This document shows positions 16,307 to 23,863 of a DNA stretch of 28,523 nt, piece after piece. Numbering within the stretch: position 1 is the first letter of the stretch; each line of letters begins with the position of its first letter. Where the stretch lies: positions 1 through 28,523 of the forward strand of contig JAZNBF010000102.1 of assembly GCA_045586905.1 (NCBI GenBank), read 5' to 3'. The position numbers and the translations under genes are program-made. The notes beneath the pieces are model-generated. The model saw only the letters and a list, made by a program, of their open reading frames with translations, searched no databases and was not told the origin of the DNA. This DNA comes from RGIG1828 sp045586905 (GTDB lineage Bacteria; Bacillota; Clostridia; UMGS1810).

Positions 16307-17446
16307 TCATTTTACATACATGCGCGGAACTCGTTTGTTTATGTCGCACACAATTTCATAGTTGATGGTCATTGCATGTTTTGCAACCTCTTCGCAGGAG
16401 ATGGAACATTCGCCATCGGAGCCGATGATGGTTACCACATCGCCAACCGATGCATTTCCTATGTCTGTTATGTCTATCATAAACTGATCCATGCACACTC
16501 TGCCTACAATGGGAGCATATGCACCGTTTACAATTACCCTGCCTTTGTTTGACAAAAGTCTCGGCACGCCATCGGCATAGCCTGCACATACTGTGGCTAT
16601 GGTGCGAGAGGTGTCGGGTTTGTGAGTGAGTCCATAGCTTATTCCCTCTCCCATGCCGACTGTCTTTATGTGAGTTATATGGCTTTTGAGCTCGAGAGCC
16701 GGTTTCAGTGTGAACGGGGGTGTTACCTCATCGGACGGAATAAGACCGTATATTATGATGCCGGGACGAACCATATCGAGTGCGAAAAAAGGCATATCTA
16801 AAATCGCGGCACTGTTGCAGATGTGTCGGCAACCGGGGTTTATGCCACGCTCTTCGAGCTTGTCACAAAAAGAGGTAAACCGATTGTACTGAAGATTTGA
16901 AAAAGCTTTGTCTGTTTCATCCGATGTGGCAAAATGTGAAAAGATGCCACATATGCTAAGAGATGGAAGAGAGTTGATTTTTTCAGAAGTTGCCAGAGAT
17001 GCATCATCGCAACTCATGCCTATTCTGTTCATGCCTGTGTCGAGCACAAGATGAATTTTTGCCTCTTTGCCAAGGCCTGTTGCCACTTTCGAAAGCTCCT
17101 GTGCCATATCTGAAGTATAGATTGGAACAATTATGTCGTTTTCGATTGCATCTTTAAAGCATGGAGCAGGAACTGTTCCGACAACAAGAATCGGTTTTGT
17201 GATGCCACTCTCACGAAGCTCAATTGCCTCTTCCACGAGTGCAACACCATAGCAATCGGCAACGGAGTCGAGATATTTTGCAACCTCTGTTGCACCATGG
17301 CCATAGGCATCGGCTTTTATTATGGGCATAACTCTGACACCACTGTCCAGACTATTTTTGATTTGCTCTACATTGTACAGAATATTTTTTAAATTGACTT
17401 GTGCATATGTGCGATGACAGAGATCCATGTTATGTGCTTCTTTCAT
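16307..17446 (-). CDS. alr: Alanine racemase
   Basis: This PLP enzyme makes D-alanine for peptidoglycan. The PLP lysine is Lys44 in IIKADAYGHG, the second catalytic base is Tyr271 in GEGISYGLTH, and the conserved GRVCMDQ is at 315-321. The 379-residue length is typical. Start choice is uncertain: ATG 17446 has GGAG 14 nt upstream, which is far, while Met7 (17428) has AAAGAAG at 8 nt and gives a more usual N-terminus. It lies 9 bp after the RCC1-propeller gene, whose promoter probably drives it. No separate promoter is evident. Confidence 0.96.
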   Translation of the reverse strand: MKEAHNMDLCHRTYAQVNLKNILYNVEQIKNSLDSGVRVMPIIKADAYGHGATEVAKYLDSVADCYGVALVEEAIELRESGITKPILVVGTVPAPCFKDAIENDIIVPIYTSDMAQELSKVATGLGKEAKIHLVLDTGMNRIGMSCDDASLATSEKINSLPSLSICGIFSHFATSDETDKAFSNLQYNRFTSFCDKLEERGINPGCRHICNSAAILDMPFFALDMVRPGIIIYGLIPSDEVTPPFTLKPALELKSHITHIKTVGMGEGISYGLTHKPDTSRTIATVCAGYADGVPRLLSNKGRVIVNGAYAPIVGRVCMDQFMIDITDIGNASVGDVVTIIGSDGECSISCEEVAKHAMTINYEIVCDINKRVPRMYVK

Positions 17447-17455
17447 TTAAAATAT

Positions 17456-18256
17456 TTATGCTCCGATACCCATCCAGCCAACACAATAACACTGACCGTG
17501 AGTGTTGTCACCTATTGCAAGAACTTTGCCATCAGATGTGAGAGCTGTTGTGAAGTGATAGCCTCCGGCAGATACGCTCACAATGTTTTCCCATCCGGAG
17601 ACATTACATTCGCCAAATTCGTTGGAACCTACTGCAACAACGGTGCCATCGGCTTTGAGACCAACTGTGTGCCAGAGGCCTGCTGAAACATAGACTATAT
17701 TGCGCCAACGGTCAACATTTATCTGACCGTAATTGTTGCTGCCTGTTGCAACAACGGTTCCGTCTGAACGGAGACCTACTGTGTACCACTCGCCGGCACT
17801 TATTCCGACAATGTTTCTCCATTCGGATACATCGCACTGACCGTATTCGTTGTCACCTACTGCAACAACGGTGCCATCTGAACGGAGAGCGACACTGTGC
17901 ATGGAGCCTGCCGCAATTTGTATTATATCGGTCCATTCCGATACATCGCACTGACCTTTGGAATTGTTGCCTGTTGCAACAACGGTGCCGTCTTGTTTTA
18001 GAGCCAGAGTGTGTTCATTGCCTGCTTTTATGTCGGTAAGAGAAGTCCAGTTATCTACACTGCACTGTCCAACTGAATTGGAACCAATGGCTATTGCTGT
18101 GCCATCGTTGCGAAGAATAGCAGAATGAGCGCCTCTTGCTGAAACCTGAGTGACATTCAAAAGACCGCCTATGTCACATTTGCCGCTTTCATTGCTGCCT
18201 GCTGCCACGGGTGTGCCATCTGACAGAAGGGCAACAGTGTGGTTATAGCCGGAAGA
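17456..18256 (-). repeat. Seven tandem RCC1 units (38 residues, about 114 bp each)
   Basis: Seven consecutive in-phase units of 38 residues are visible, from HFSSGYNHTVALL to the C-terminus. Blades 4-6 are the most alike. Seven blades is the number needed to close one RCC1 propeller. Confidence 0.88.
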
Positions 18257-19099
18257 GAAATGGCGGGCAAAAGCAGTGGCTACATCTCCCAAGCGATGCT
18301 TTGCCTGGGTATAGGCACTGATTTGTCTTAAATTGTTGTAGGCTTCGTAGTATTTGCCTTCTTCGATATTTGCAAGTGCATCTGAATATATTTCGGCATC
18401 GGATCCGACAAGTGCGTCGGAAAATGCTGCGGAATCGAGCATGGCATCGCTTTCGGAAGAGAGGTCACCCTGTGCATCGGAAGTGATGGCATTTGACATA
18501 TAGGGGAGGTATATGTATGTGTAACCTGCATAGACGGAAGCTGACAGAATAAGGGCAATTACAAGTATCCAGAGAAATACTTTGCCTTTTTTCTTTTTGG
18601 GAGCTTCTTCAACTTCGGGCTGTGAAGCTTCGGCATCTTCTGCCTGAGGCTCTTCTGCATCGGTCTGAGGTGCTTCGGCATCCTCTGCCTGAGGCTCTTC
18701 TGCATCAGCCTGAGGTGCTTCGGCATCCTCTGTCTGAGGCTCTTCTGCATCGGCCTGAGGTGCTTCGGCATCCTCTGCCTGAGGCTCTTCTGCATCGGCC
18801 TGAGGTGATTCGGCATCCTCTGTCTGAGGCTCTTCTGCATCGGCCTGAGGTGATTCGGTCTCTTCTGCTTGAGGCTCTTCTGCCCTCATCTCTTTTGCAG
18901 CAGCGACGATTGAATTTTTATATTCTTCATATTCACTCTCTGTCATCCAGGAGTTTACACTGTCATCCTTGCCGCATTGGCTGCACACATCTCCTGAAAA
19001 AGGAGTCTGACAATTGGAGCAAAGCTTTCCCTGCATGCAGTGAAGGCAAAAATGAGCATTGTCTATATTTTCTTTTTGACATACCGGACAAATCCACAT
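17456..19099 (-). CDS. Membrane-anchored protein: zinc ribbons, acidic repeats and RCC1 seven-bladed propeller
   Basis: In 547 residues four zones are visible. Residues 1-42 hold four CxxC knuckles (C4/C7, C18/C21, C27/C30, C39/C42), that is, two zinc ribbons. Residues 73-162 hold six 15-residue Glu/Gln/Pro-rich repeats. A basic stretch KKKKGK leads into one membrane helix (about 174-197). The C-terminal 266 residues are seven RCC1-type blades of 38 residues, each with a pattern like SAG-HTVALKSDGTVVAVGSN--GQCDV--W. By the positive-inside rule the zinc ribbons are cytoplasmic and the propeller external. The ligand is unknown. I choose ATG 19099 (AGGAGG 10 nt upstream); the open frame runs 13 codons further. 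It has its own promoter and is followed at 9 bp by alr. Confidence 0.88.
   Translation of the reverse strand: MWICPVCQKENIDNAHFCLHCMQGKLCSNCQTPFSGDVCSQCGKDDSVNSWMTESEYEEYKNSIVAAAKEMRAEEPQAEETESPQADAEEPQTEDAESPQADAEEPQAEDAEAPQADAEEPQTEDAEAPQADAEEPQAEDAEAPQTDAEEPQAEDAEASQPEVEEAPKKKKGKVFLWILVIALILSASVYAGYTYIYLPYMSNAITSDAQGDLSSESDAMLDSAAFSDALVGSDAEIYSDALANIEEGKYYEAYNNLRQISAYTQAKHRLGDVATAFARHFSSGYNHTVALLSDGTPVAAGSNESGKCDIGGLLNVTQVSARGAHSAILRNDGTAIAIGSNSVGQCSVDNWTSLTDIKAGNEHTLALKQDGTVVATGNNSKGQCDVSEWTDIIQIAAGSMHSVALRSDGTVVAVGDNEYGQCDVSEWRNIVGISAGEWYTVGLRSDGTVVATGSNNYGQINVDRWRNIVYVSAGLWHTVGLKADGTVVAVGSNEFGECNVSGWENIVSVSAGGYHFTTALTSDGKVLAIGDNTHGQCYCVGWMGIGA
18614..18883 (-). repeat. 45-bp minisatellite, six copies, encoding an acidic linker
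   Basis: There are six exact-length 15-codon units (270 bp) with consensus AEEPQ(A/T)ED-AE(A/S)PQAD. The A/T variant alternates over most of the array, giving a 90-bp higher-order period. DNA-level identity is high, so copy number is expected to vary between strains. Confidence 0.9.
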
Positions 19100-19140
19100 A
19101 ATATGGGGACCTCCTTTGTGTAATAGATTTATATACATAA

Positions 19141-19169
19141 ATTATATCACTTAAGATATATTTTTGCAA
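19141..19169 (-). promoter_or_regulatory. Promoter of the RCC1 protein-alr unit
   Basis: On the minus strand, TTGCAA (19169-19164), a 17-bp spacer and TATAAT (19146-19141) are present. It lies just past the stop codon of the upstream CHR gene, with no terminator between, so read-through from mltG-chr is possible. Confidence 0.78.
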
Positions 19170-19173
19170 GCAT

Positions 19174-19764
19174 TTACATTTTAAACATGATTCCCACAAC
19201 AGCTGCAGGAACTATAAGAAAAATCGGGTGAGGTTTGAATTTGAGATTGACAAGAAAAAGCACTGCGAAAAGCACAAGTGCTTTTATGTCGATGCAAGAC
19301 AAATAATTTCCTGTTATATCACAGAGTTCTGTGTTGAGACAAGCAGAAACAAAAACAGAAAGTGCCGCCGAGGCAATGAGTCCGCAGACAGCAGGACGCA
19401 AGCCTTTGAAAGCATTGTCGATGACGGAACTGTTTTTGTAGCGGTCAAGCATCTGAGCAACTATGATGATGACAATGACCGATGGCAAAACCAGAAACAA
19501 GGTTGAGACAATGCCCGAGATTATGCCTGCACCGATGCCGCCAATGGTGAAGCCTGCATTGTAGCCAAGGTAGGTTGCCATGTTGACACCTATGGGACCG
19601 GGAGTGGACTCGGAAATTGCTATCATGTCAGTCACAATTGAGGAGTCGAGCCAATCGTAGCGCTCAAACATATCGTAGAGGAAAGGAAGTGTGGCAAGGC
19701 CGCCACCAACAGCGAAAAGTCCGGTTTTGAAGAACTCAAAGGCAAGTATTAAAAGTGTTTTCAT
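19174..19764 (-). CDS. CHR (chromate) transporter family, second half-size subunit
   Basis: This 196-residue inner-membrane protein has the CHR N-terminal signature TGLFAVGGGLATLPFLYD and the central STPGPIGVNMATYLGYN, followed by hydrophobic helices to the C-terminus. It is half the size of classical ChrA, and such short-chain CHR proteins are encoded as pairs that presumably assemble together. Its ATG overlaps the stop codon of the partner gene by 4 bp, so translation is likely coupled. The name reflects family membership; the physiological ion (chromate, sulfate or another anion) is not shown by the sequence. Confidence 0.87.
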   Translation of the reverse strand: MKTLLILAFEFFKTGLFAVGGGLATLPFLYDMFERYDWLDSSIVTDMIAISESTPGPIGVNMATYLGYNAGFTIGGIGAGIISGIVSTLFLVLPSVIVIIIVAQMLDRYKNSSVIDNAFKGLRPAVCGLIASAALSVFVSACLNTELCDITGNYLSCIDIKALVLFAVLFLVNLKFKPHPIFLIVPAAVVGIMFKM

Positions 19765-20315
19765 TTGCTTTTACCTGCCTTTCTGCCCTCGATGCTGCCA
19801 TATATAATGCCGAAAACTATGGCAGTTATTACAACAACTACCGGTGACCAGTTTGTAAACACAGAAACCAAAAAACCAAGCGCAAACATGAAAAATCCAA
19901 AAATATTTTTCACGCCTTTTTTCCAGAGATTGATGACAGCAGAAACGATGAGAACTGCAACTGCCACATTTATGCCACCGAGTGCATGGGAAACCACTTC
20001 ATATTCCAGAAAGTTGCGCACAAACGCCGCAATTACGGTTATGATTAAAATTGAAGGAGATATAACACCGAGAGTGGCAACAACTGCACCTGGTATGCCT
20101 TTATGTCTGTAACCTATGAAGGTGGCAACATTGACAGCGATGACGCCGGGTGTGCTCTGCCCTATTGCATAGTAGTTGAGGACATCTTCGTCGCTTGCCC
20201 ATTTTTTGCGCGCTACAATTTCTTTTTGTATCATGGGAAGCATGGCATAGCCGCCACCAAAGGTAAAGCCTCCTATGCGCGCAAAGGTGAGAAACAAATC
20301 AAGCAAAATGTTCAT
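19761..20315 (-). CDS. CHR (chromate) transporter family, first half-size subunit
   Basis: This 184-residue membrane protein has GGFTFGGGYAMLPMIQKEIV at the N-terminus and QSTPGVIAVNVATFIGYR in the centre, both CHR signatures. Four to six hydrophobic segments follow. Gene order, a 4-bp overlap with the second subunit and similar length indicate a two-component short-chain CHR transporter. It starts 16 bp after mltG with a GGGAGGAG SD close to the ATG. Transport of chromate is the family label and is not demonstrated. Confidence 0.87.
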   Translation of the reverse strand: MNILLDLFLTFARIGGFTFGGGYAMLPMIQKEIVARKKWASDEDVLNYYAIGQSTPGVIAVNVATFIGYRHKGIPGAVVATLGVISPSILIITVIAAFVRNFLEYEVVSHALGGINVAVAVLIVSAVINLWKKGVKNIFGFFMFALGFLVSVFTNWSPVVVVITAIVFGIIYGSIEGRKAGKSK

Positions 20316-20331
20316 AAACTCCTCCCGAAAA

Positions 20332-21348
20332 TCAATTCATTGTTGCGATGTGTTCATCAAAGGTTTTGGTGAAAATATGGCTTCCGTCTGCCTTTTCCTC
20401 ATCGGTGTGATAGTAAAGCCATTCATGTTTCTCGGGCGAAGCTGCTGCCCTGATAGCTTTTACACCCGGGTTGCAGATAGGTCCGAGAGGCAGGCCGCCA
20501 TTGAGATAGGTGTTGTAGGGTGATGCTACTTCGAGGTCGGCATATGACAAAACAGGAATATCATATCTTCCTGACGATTTGGCATATACAACAGTGGCAT
20601 CAATCTGAAGAAGCATATCTTTTTCGAGTCGGTTTGATATGACACCTGCAATGCGGGGACATTCCTCTTCCAAAGCAGCTTCTCTTTCTACCATTGATGC
20701 AATTGTCACAAGTCTGAACATATCGTCATAACCCGAAAAATACTTTTTGTATTCCCTTTCAAACACAGAAAGCATTTTGTCTATTATTTCATGTGCCCCG
20801 TCGTCTTTGAAAAACTCATAGGTGTCGGGGAAAAGAAAACCCTCAAGCTTATATCTATAATCTGCATCGGGGATGTGTTTTATGAATTCATAGTCAAAAC
20901 TGTCATTTTTGACAGAGTGTATAAATTCATCATAGGTGCACAGACCTTCTTTTTCGGCTTTCTTAGCTATCATATCTACCGAGTAGCCCTCGGGAATGGA
21001 AAAAGTCAGCGTATCATCTGCCTCAGGCATAGTGGTGACCTCTTTTAAAACATCACCCAGAGTCATGCCTTTTGATATTATATGAGTGCCATGATAAATA
21101 GAAGATTTTTCATCGGGCATGAGCTTTAGTCTTGCCAGGAAGGTGTATTTGCTTTTTATAACGCCAAGTTCTTCGAGGTCGGCGGCGACATCGGATGCAA
21201 AGGCTCCCTGCTCAACCTGAAATTCTATATCATCACCATTGTAGCTTGTGAGAGATATAAATTCTGCACCCAGAGAAATGATGGGCCACACAATGGCAAT
21301 GATTACCACACAGATGAGAAATTTTAAAAGTTTTTTTGTCTTTTTCAA
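20332..21348 (-). CDS. mltG: Endolytic murein transglycosylase MltG, TTG start
   Basis: MltG cleaves nascent glycan strands at the membrane. From TTG 21348 the protein is 338 residues: a basic N-terminus (MKKTKKLLKF), one membrane anchor (about 8-27), a LysM-like region and the YceG domain. Catalytic Glu221 lies in ASMVEREAAL, and the conserved YNTYLNGGLPLGPICNPG is near the C-terminus. I prefer TTG because AGAAGG lies 9 nt upstream and the anchor then starts at the N-terminus. The frame also opens at GTG 21384, which has no SD and adds a hydrophilic 12-residue extension. It follows the YjjG-type phosphatase gene by 62 bp and precedes the CHR pair by 16 bp. Confidence 0.92.
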   Translation of the reverse strand: MKKTKKLLKFLICVVIIAIVWPIISLGAEFISLTSYNGDDIEFQVEQGAFASDVAADLEELGVIKSKYTFLARLKLMPDEKSSIYHGTHIISKGMTLGDVLKEVTTMPEADDTLTFSIPEGYSVDMIAKKAEKEGLCTYDEFIHSVKNDSFDYEFIKHIPDADYRYKLEGFLFPDTYEFFKDDGAHEIIDKMLSVFEREYKKYFSGYDDMFRLVTIASMVEREAALEEECPRIAGVISNRLEKDMLLQIDATVVYAKSSGRYDIPVLSYADLEVASPYNTYLNGGLPLGPICNPGVKAIRAAASPEKHEWLYYHTDEEKADGSHIFTKTFDEHIATMN

Positions 21349-21410
21349 ATTAGTGCACCTTCTTTTGTTTTTATCTATCTTCACCGATCTGTCTTGATTT
21401 TGGATTTGAT

Positions 21411-22100
21411 TTATACTAAGACAAAATCTGAAAGTCTTGCGAGGTCATCAATTTCGTATGTAAGAGAAATGCCCAGGGTGTTGCTCTTGTGTGAAGGGTT
21501 ATACCAGCAGGTGTCAATGCCTGCCTGTGCCCCACCCTTCATGTCGCTCGAGAGGGAATCGCCTATGATGAGCACTTCTTTTTTGCAGGTGATGCCAAGA
21601 GAGGTGAAGACATGGTCAAAATACTCTTTGTTTGGCTTTTCGGCACCTACATTTTCTGAAATAAAAATAGCATCGAAGACCTTATCGAGTCCCATAAGCT
21701 TAAGCTTTTTTTCCTGGGCAACCTTTGTGCCATTTGTGACAGCGACAAGAGTGTATTTTCCCTTTTGGGAAAGAAGAGTCTCCTTTGCTTTGTCAACAAA
21801 CACAGCATAGTCGCCAAGGGTGGACTGATAGTCATCGTTAAAGCTTTCGGCGACAGACACATCCACACCTATCTTTTCAAAAAACTCGTGAAATCTTCCA
21901 ACGAGAATTTCTGATTTGGTAAGTTCGTTTCGCTCGAGCATCTGCCAGTATTTTACATTTATTGACGAATACATATTGAGCATATCGTCACTGCACTCGC
22001 CTATATTATATTTTTTGAAAAGAGCTCTTATGGCATATGCCTCTGAAGCAAGAAAATCGAGCACTGTTCCGTCTATATCCCAAAGCAAATATTTGTACAT
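21411..22100 (-). CDS. yjjG: HAD hydrolase, YjjG-type pyrimidine 5'-nucleotidase
   Basis: This is a 229-residue HAD-superfamily phosphatase. Motif I is WDIDGTVLD (Asp8, Asp10), motif II VTNGT, motif III Lys in EKPNKEYF, and motif IV IIGDSLSSDM. A helical cap lies between residues 15 and 85. Sequence pattern and length match the YjjG subfamily, which dephosphorylates non-canonical pyrimidine nucleotides as house-cleaning. ATG 22100 has AAAGGA 6 nt upstream. It is the first gene of a likely unit with mltG and the CHR pair; the link between these functions is not obvious. Subfamily assignment is moderate, HAD membership certain. Confidence 0.88.
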   Translation of the reverse strand: MYKYLLWDIDGTVLDFLASEAYAIRALFKKYNIGECSDDMLNMYSSINVKYWQMLERNELTKSEILVGRFHEFFEKIGVDVSVAESFNDDYQSTLGDYAVFVDKAKETLLSQKGKYTLVAVTNGTKVAQEKKLKLMGLDKVFDAIFISENVGAEKPNKEYFDHVFTSLGITCKKEVLIIGDSLSSDMKGGAQAGIDTCWYNPSHKSNTLGISLTYEIDDLARLSDFVLV

Positions 22101-22391
22101 ATCAGTTCCTTTCTTAATAAATTTAAAAATACCATGTTTACCGATTCATACAGTGGGAGGAGGAAACTCTGCATTGTGTTTTTTCTGACTCATCCACACC
22201 GTATGGCGTAATTGTTTTTTGAAGAGCAGACAGGGACTTCATATTCTCTGTTTTTTAAAAATGTGACATCTGCTTCACAGACAAGTTTACAGACATATTG
22301 TACTACATTGTGAGGCAGATTACAACAAATTTGGAGAAAATAGTGTTTCAGAAATTCTGCATCATTTCTCTTCTTTTATTAAATGGGCAAA
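22101..22391. other. Intergenic region with an imperfect inverted repeat
   Basis: This 291-bp stretch has no convincing gene. A 12-bp inverted repeat with one mismatch (22268-22279 and 22309-22320, ATCTGCTTCACA with TGTGAGGCAGAT) encloses 29 nt. No T-run follows on either strand. I do not recognise a riboswitch. Confidence 0.4.
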
Positions 22392-22910
22392 TTAAAACTG
22401 ATCATAAATCACAATTTCTTCGGGTTTGCGGAATTTATTATGCATCTCAAGTGGTTCTGATGCATCTGACGGGTATCCCATAACCAGAAGAGCAAGTGGT
22501 TTGATGTTTTTTGGAATATTAAACTCTTTCGCCATGCAGAAAGGGTCAAAGTGCATAACCCAACAGCATCCTGCACCCACATTATGGGCGGCAAGCATCA
22601 TATGAGTTGCAACTATTGCAGCATCAACAGGTGCAGAAAGAGCACCGTCATACACCCTTTTCCAGCTTTCGTCTTCGTTGTAGCATACAAGCATTGCAGT
22701 GGGTGCATTGAAGTGACATTTTGTACATTTTTTCAGTTTTTCCAAACTGCTTTCATTATTTAACACCAGAATTCTCTGTGGCTGATAGTTGCAGCCTGTC
22801 GGCGCCTTGTGGGCAGCCTCCAGAATTTTTGAAATAACTTCTGAAGACAAATGTTCAGGCTTGAAATCTCTTACTGAATATCTTTCTGTGATTAAATTTT
22901 CATATTCCAT
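22392..22910 (-). CDS. Nitroreductase family flavoprotein
   Basis: This 172-residue FMN-dependent oxidoreductase has the N-terminal TERYSVRDF phosphate-binding motif, KAPTGCNYQPQRILVL, the central APVDAAIVATHMMLAAHNVGAG helix and a C-terminal LALLVMGYPSDASEP. These are all typical of the short nitroreductase/SagB-like family. The natural substrate is not predictable. Several cysteines (residues 39, 62, 65) are unusual but not in a cluster motif. ATG 22910 has GAGG 8 nt upstream. It lies at the edge of the AT-rich segment and is itself of ordinary composition. Confidence 0.87.
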   Translation of the reverse strand: MEYENLITERYSVRDFKPEHLSSEVISKILEAAHKAPTGCNYQPQRILVLNNESSLEKLKKCTKCHFNAPTAMLVCYNEDESWKRVYDGALSAPVDAAIVATHMMLAAHNVGAGCCWVMHFDPFCMAKEFNIPKNIKPLALLVMGYPSDASEPLEMHNKFRKPEEIVIYDQF

Positions 22911-22964
22911 AATCTAAACCTCAATTAACATTTTATTGATAAGCTGATTAGTCAGCCCTGGAAA

Positions 22965-23750
22965 TCATTTGTACTTAATATCTGTACCAACAAACGCTAT
23001 CGTTTTAAAATCGTCAGGATTATGTCGAACGATATAGTCTATGTATGAATCAATCATTCTCGCTGTCAAAATATATCCACTTGGATTCATATGACCGTAC
23101 ATGAAAAACTTTTTCTTGAATTCTTCATCGTATACAGGTCCATGTTTATATAAATCTATAACATATGAATTGTCAAAATGCTGAGCAAAAGAATACAAAA
23201 GATTTATCATTCCATGTGTTTTATCATCTCTTTGAGGAGTATTGGAGTTCGGAAATGTTACTAAGAAAAACTTTGCATCGGGAGAGATTTGTTTGTATCT
23301 CTGAATAATGGCACCATAGTAGCCGGCGAAAGTTGGTTTATTGTTTGAAAAGTTCTCTTCATCTATGTCTTCTATGCTGCCTATTTCCATGTTATTGTTG
23401 TATATATCATTAACACCTAATGCTATTACATATGCCTGACAGGCTTTATTTGACTCCCACATACCGTTCGCTTCAGCAAAACTCTCCATGTATTCTTTAG
23501 CAGTCATTCCGCCTCTCGAAAAGTTATATGCTTTAAGTCCGTTTTTTCTGGCAATATACTGTCCCCACGAATATTCATAGAGATCATGATATCCAGGTTT
23601 GCTGTTTTCGTCACGAGTTTCAAACTCTCCTGAAGAAAGACTGTCACCAACAAATGCAATCGTGCGGAAAACAGATGTATGGCTATATCCATCAACTAAT
23701 TTATCAAGAGGTTTTTCATTTTCATTAAAAAGTTCATTTTTCCAATTCAT
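22965..23750 (-). CDS. SGNH/GDSL-family hydrolase
   Basis: This 261-residue protein, probably cytoplasmic, has no signal peptide. SGNH blocks are visible: block I FVGDSLSSGE with nucleophile Ser37, block II SRGGMT (Gly80/81), block III LGVNDIY with Asn114, and block V YGHMNPSGY with His220. The Asp normally three residues before the His is Met217, so it may work as a Ser-His dyad. The tail RHNPDDFKTIAFVGTDIKYK echoes block I (RTIAFVGD). Family members are esterases or acyl hydrolases; the substrate is unknown. ATG 23750 has GGAG 9 nt upstream. A 22-bp perfect palindrome lies 35 bp before it. Composition is more AT-rich than the flanking core genes. Confidence 0.87.
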   Translation of the reverse strand: MNWKNELFNENEKPLDKLVDGYSHTSVFRTIAFVGDSLSSGEFETRDENSKPGYHDLYEYSWGQYIARKNGLKAYNFSRGGMTAKEYMESFAEANGMWESNKACQAYVIALGVNDIYNNNMEIGSIEDIDEENFSNNKPTFAGYYGAIIQRYKQISPDAKFFLVTFPNSNTPQRDDKTHGMINLLYSFAQHFDNSYVIDLYKHGPVYDEEFKKKFFMYGHMNPSGYILTARMIDSYIDYIVRHNPDDFKTIAFVGTDIKYK

Positions 23751-23784
23751 ATAAATTTTCTCCTTTTATTATTCTGTATTTTCA

Positions 23785-23806
23785 ACAGTCTTTATATAAA
23801 GACTGT
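23785..23806. promoter_or_regulatory. 22-bp perfect palindrome upstream of the SGNH hydrolase gene
   Basis: ACAGTCTTTAT is followed directly by its exact reverse complement, with no spacer. The site is 35 bp upstream of the ATG, where an operator would lie, and its centre contains TATAT. It could be a dimeric repressor site or a hairpin; no clear promoter hexamers surround it. Confidence 0.55.
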
Positions 23807-23843
23807 ATAATCTAGATGCCAGTCTTCTCCAGTGAAACATCGT

Positions 23844-23863
23844 GTTAAGTTAGTAACAAAAAA
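23844..23863. repeat. Degenerate copy of the cassette-boundary repeat (copy 3)
   Basis: GTTAAGTTAGTAACAAAAA matches the right part of copies 1 and 2 with about three differences. It abuts the stop codon of the gene at 23864. Confidence 0.45.

Noticed and set aside
19174..20315. One frameshifted full-length ChrA
   Set aside because: Each half has its own start, CHR signature and family-typical half-size length, and the 4-bp overlap is that of a normal two-gene pair.
22101..22391. Riboswitch upstream of the nitroreductase or YjjG genes
   Set aside because: No known aptamer consensus was recognised. The inverted repeat lies downstream of the nitroreductase gene and on the leader side of neither start with a terminator.
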